Source: an uncultured Syntrophobacterales bacterium (GTDB taxonomy: Bacteria > Desulfobacterota > Syntrophia > Syntrophales > UBA5619). From it: a stretch of DNA of 9,942 nucleotides. Shown here piece by piece: positions 7,067 through 9,942 of the stretch. Numbering within the stretch: position 1 is the stretch's first letter; the number at the start of each line of letters is the position of its first letter. The stretch spans positions 1-9,942 of the forward strand of contig CAIUXU010000192.1 of NCBI GenBank assembly GCA_903903205.1. The letters run 5' to 3'. The position numbers were made by a program, and so were the translations under genes. The notes beneath the pieces were generated by a model. That model was given only the letters and a program-made list of their open reading frames with translations. It searched no databases and was not told the origin of the DNA.

Positions 7067-9529
7067 CTATACATCCAGATTCGATGCGTAAAGCGCGTTT
7101 TTGTAGATGAAGTCGCGACGGGGCTCCACCTGATCCCCCATCAGCGTGGTGAATATTTCATCTGCCGCCACGACATCCTCGATCCGAACCTGGAGAAGCG
7201 TCCGCTTCTCCGGGTTCATGGTCGTCTGCCAGAGCTGTTCCGGGTTCATCTCACCGAGACCCTTGTAACGCTGGACGGTGTATCCCTTTTTCCCGGCGCT
7301 GATGATATAGTCAATCAGGGCAGCCATGGTGGCAACGGTCTCCGGTTCGGCCACCGGCGCCCCCTCCGCCTCGTTCCCGTCCGACATACTTACACGGTAT
7401 GGCGCTTCTCCAAGAATGGTAATCTGGCCGAGAAGAGCCCGTATCTCCGCAAACTTGGGAAGCTTCATGGTATCCCGGTCAATGATGGTTACCGCCACCC
7501 GGCCACTTCGCCGCATACGGAAGACCATCCGCCAGCGCCCGTGCTCCTGGTCCATTTCGATATCAACCCCTTCGAACTCTTCACCCAGCGCTATCCCGGT
7601 CCTTTTTGCCACCTTCGACATCGCCTCTTCGGTCCGGAAATCCTCGTCTGTAACGCCAGGGTCTCCAGCCAGGATCCGAATGATATCACGATTCTTCTCT
7701 TCTTTCTCAAACTTATCGAGAACCGTTTCGATCCGCATCGCCTTGCGGATGTGGTCGAGGAGGCGTTTTCCTGTGATTGTCTGTGACGTGCCATTCACGG
7801 CCAGCAGCCGGACGCGGTTCACACCACTATCCAGGACATGGTTTTTCATCGTCTCTTCGTTGTGGATGTAGATCTCCTGTTTGCGATCGCTTACCTTGAA
7901 GAGAGGCGGCTGGGCGATATAGAGGTAGCCCCGTTCGATGATCTGTTTCATTTGGCGGAAAAAGAATGTGAGCAGAAGCGTCCGGATATGGAGTCCATCC
8001 ACATCCGCATCGGTCATGATGATTACCTTGTGGTAGCGTAGCCGACTGATATCCTGGTCCTCCTGACCGATCCCGATGCCGAGGGCGGTAATGATCACTC
8101 TGAGTTCTTCGTTCTGAAGCATCTTATCGAAGCGAGCCTTTTCGACGTTGAGCACCTTGCCTCTGAGCGGCAGGATCGCCTGGTTCCGACGGTCCCTTCC
8201 CTGTTTGGCAGAACCGCCGGCCGAGTCCCCCTCGACCAGATAGATCTCGCTCCGGCCCGGATCACGCTCCTGACAATCTGCCAGTTTTCCGGGAAGTGCG
8301 CCGACTTCGAGGGCGGTTTTACGCCGCGTCAACTCCCGGGCGTGCCGGGCCGCTTCGCGCGCTCGGGCCGCATCCAGGCACTTGCCCAACAACTGCTTGG
8401 CGACAGAGGGGTTTTCTTCCATATAGCTGCTGATCTTGTCATATACGACCCCCTCGACAAGCCCCTTGACTTCACTGTTCCCGAGTTTCGTCTTCGTTTG
8501 ACCTTCAAACTGCGGATTACGGATCTTGACGCTGATCACGCAGGCCAGACCTTCACGTAAATCCTCACCTTTCAGGGATTCCTTGCCGTTTTTCAAGAGG
8601 TTGCTGCTGGTGGCGTAGTTGTTGAACGCGCGTGTCAAGGCTGAACGGAAACCGATCAGGTGCGTTCCCCCCTCCGTCGTGTTGATGCTGTTTGCAAATG
8701 AAAATATATTTTCTGTATAGGTATCATTGTATTGAAGCGCCACCTCGACCAGACAGTCTTCTTTGGAACCGGTGATGAAGATCGGGCTTTTGTGAAGGGC
8801 CTTCTTGTTGCGGTTAATGTATTCCACAAAGGAAACAATACCGCCCTCGTAGAAAAATTCACTTTGGCGGTCTTCCCGCTCATCGATCAATGTGATCTTC
8901 ACACCGGAATTAAGAAAAGCCAGTTCTCTTAATCTGTTGGAGAGGATATCATAACTGAACTCCGTCTCCTCAAAGATCGTATCATCGGGTTTAAAAGTAA
9001 CAGATGTTCCCCTGCTTTTTGTTTTTCCTACCTGTTCCAGCGGGGCGTTCGGTACGCCCCGGACGTAGGACTGGCTATAGACGCCGCCGTCTCTTCTCAC
9101 CTCCAGATCAAGATAGATGGAGAGGGCATTGACAACAGAGACACCAACACCATGAAGACCTCCGGATATCTTGTAACTGTCGTTGGAAAATTTTGCGCCG
9201 GCATGGAGCCTTGTCAATGCCACCTCTGCGGCTGAGACCCCTTCCGTCCGATGGATGTCCACCGGAATTCCACGACCGTTGTCATCCACGACGACGCTAT
9301 TGTCCATTCGGATCTTCACATGGATGGTATCGCAGAACCCTGCAGACGCTTCATCAATGCTGTTGTCCACAACCTCATAAACAAGATGGTGGAGGCCATC
9401 CTTTCCGGTGCTGCCGATGTACATCGCAGGGCGCTTACGTACTGCTTCAAGCCCTTCCAACACCCGAATGCTGTCAGCGCCGTAATCTCCCTGAACCTCT
9501 GCTGCTTTTTCTTGTATGAGCTCTTCCAT
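7067..9529 (-). CDS. gyrB: DNA gyrase subunit B
   Basis: The ATPase and Toprim subunit of gyrase, 820 residues against 804 in E. coli. The GHKL ATPase domain shows VVDNSIDEA (catalytic Glu52, Mg-binding Asn56), DNGRGIP (Asp83) and GLHGVG (124-129). The transducer domain spans roughly 230-400. The Toprim domain shows LVEGDSAGGSA (Glu433) and TDADVDG (Asp507, Asp509), then the PLRGKVLNVEKA and RYKGLGEMNPEQLW signatures that separate GyrB from many other type II B subunits. About 180 residues (roughly 553-735) are inserted between PPLFKV and the RYKGLGEMNP block, as in E. coli-type GyrB and unlike the shorter Gram-positive form. The C-terminus GDQVEPRRDFI is typical. The ATG at 9529 follows the purine-rich AGGAAGAGG (9534-9542). 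It lies 23 bases after dnaN and about 25 before gyrA. Confidence 0.98.
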   Translation of the reverse strand: MEELIQEKAAEVQGDYGADSIRVLEGLEAVRKRPAMYIGSTGKDGLHHLVYEVVDNSIDEASAGFCDTIHVKIRMDNSVVVDDNGRGIPVDIHRTEGVSAAEVALTRLHAGAKFSNDSYKISGGLHGVGVSVVNALSIYLDLEVRRDGGVYSQSYVRGVPNAPLEQVGKTKSRGTSVTFKPDDTIFEETEFSYDILSNRLRELAFLNSGVKITLIDEREDRQSEFFYEGGIVSFVEYINRNKKALHKSPIFITGSKEDCLVEVALQYNDTYTENIFSFANSINTTEGGTHLIGFRSALTRAFNNYATSSNLLKNGKESLKGEDLREGLACVISVKIRNPQFEGQTKTKLGNSEVKGLVEGVVYDKISSYMEENPSVAKQLLGKCLDAARAREAARHARELTRRKTALEVGALPGKLADCQERDPGRSEIYLVEGDSAGGSAKQGRDRRNQAILPLRGKVLNVEKARFDKMLQNEELRVIITALGIGIGQEDQDISRLRYHKVIIMTDADVDGLHIRTLLLTFFFRQMKQIIERGYLYIAQPPLFKVSDRKQEIYIHNEETMKNHVLDSGVNRVRLLAVNGTSQTITGKRLLDHIRKAMRIETVLDKFEKEEKNRDIIRILAGDPGVTDEDFRTEEAMSKVAKRTGIALGEEFEGVDIEMDQEHGRWRMVFRMRRSGRVAVTIIDRDTMKLPKFAEIRALLGQITILGEAPYRVSMSDGNEAEGAPVAEPETVATMAALIDYIISAGKKGYTVQRYKGLGEMNPEQLWQTTMNPEKRTLLQVRIEDVVAADEIFTTLMGDQVEPRRDFIYKNALYASNLDV

Positions 9530-9533
9530 TCAA

Positions 9534-9542
9534 CCTCTTCCT
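9534..9542 (-). promoter_or_regulatory. Ribosome binding site of gyrB
   Basis: AGGAAGAGG on the minus strand precedes the ATG at 9529 inside the 23-base dnaN-gyrB gap. The AGGA part gives normal spacing. The gap has no room for a separate promoter, consistent with co-transcription from dnaN. Confidence 0.6.
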
Positions 9543-9552
9543 GTTCTTTATT

Positions 9553-9942
9553 CTATAATTTCAAAGGCATAACAATACAGAAGTAATTCTGATTGCCGAC
9601 GGCCCGCACAATACCGGGTTTCATTCCCTCTCCGATCTCGAATTCAACCTGCCCCTCATCAATCACATCAAGGGCGTCGGTCAGATAGGTCACATTATAA
9701 CCTACACTTTTCCCTTCTCCTGAATAGACAACATCGATCTCATCATTGGCCTCTCCAATATCGGGATTATTGGAATTCAGAATCAGTTTTTCAGGAGAAA
9801 GAGTCATGATCACGCCATTGTACTTTTCGGATGATATAACGCTCATCCGTCGGAGAGCATGAAGAAACTTGTCCTTCTCCATACCCAGGAGAACTCCCTT
9901 TTCCGCAGGTATGACGCGGCGGTAATCCGGGTACTCTCCATC
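9553..9942 (-). CDS. dnaN: DNA polymerase III beta sliding clamp, C-terminal part
   Basis: The last 129 residues of the ring-shaped processivity clamp; the 5' part lies beyond the right edge. The frame is open to the edge and begins with DGEYPDYRRVIP, the conserved start of clamp domain III (E. coli EGRFPDYRRVLP). An internal ATG at 9882 (MEKDKF) is therefore not the true start. The features SEKYNGV, NNPDIGEANDEIDV, YSGEG, GYNVTYLTDAL and the C-terminal VMPLKL match domain III; the last motif helps form the hydrophobic cleft that binds polymerase and other clamp partners. The stop is TAG at 9553-9555. gyrB follows 23 bases later with no recF between, placing the window close to the usual dnaA-dnaN origin region. 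Confidence 0.96.
   Translation of the reverse strand, partial: DGEYPDYRRVIPAEKGVLLGMEKDKFLHALRRMSVISSEKYNGVIMTLSPEKLILNSNNPDIGEANDEIDVVYSGEGKSVGYNVTYLTDALDVIDEGQVEFEIGEGMKPGIVRAVGNQNYFCIVMPLKL

Noticed and set aside
7007..7786. A 259-codon plus-strand open frame opposite gyrB
   Set aside because: It is antisense to conserved gyrB sequence and has no domain of its own.
9553..9882. A short gene starting at the ATG at 9882
   Set aside because: The frame stays open upstream and encodes DGEYPDYRRVIP, so this ATG is internal to dnaN.

Overview
The window is a bacterial chromosome segment close to a replication origin. Read on the minus strand from the right edge it runs dnaN (3' part) -> gyrB -> gyrA -> patatin-like lipoprotein. 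Gaps are 23 and about 25 bases, and the last junction is a 4-base ATGA stop/start overlap. This looks like one transcription unit for the sliding clamp, both gyrase subunits and a membrane-linked lipid hydrolase. recF, which often sits between dnaN and gyrB, is absent. The large insertion in the GyrB Toprim region, the GyrA box and the dnaN-gyrB-gyrA order without recF suggest a Gram-negative bacterium, plausibly a Desulfobacterota/deltaproteobacterial anaerobe. That placement is an inference and was not tested against any database.

The left part holds a second minus-strand unit. An 873-residue multidomain protein (421-3042) is followed 36 bases later by a ferritin whose 3' end runs off the window (1-384). 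A short secreted cupin (3167-3610) is transcribed rightward, divergently from the 873-residue gene across a roughly 110-base promoter region. It is convergent with the patatin gene, with only 6 bases between the two stop codons.

The 873-residue protein is the unusual item. It joins an uncharacterised N-terminal region, a xylose-isomerase/endonuclease-IV-type TIM barrel and two C-terminal cyclic-nucleotide-binding domains. Equivalents of all nine endonuclease IV metal ligands can be picked out by eye in the barrel. Both nucleotide-binding domains keep the Glu and Arg of a PKA-type phosphate-binding cassette. This reads as a cyclic-nucleotide-controlled metalloenzyme of unknown substrate, probably co-expressed with an iron-storage ferritin.

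Coding density is very high. The only intergenic gap above 40 bases is 3043-3151 (to 3166 with the preferred cupin start). It holds a candidate promoter and a 9-base direct repeat. No tRNA, rRNA, CRISPR array, insertion sequence or clear intrinsic terminator was seen.
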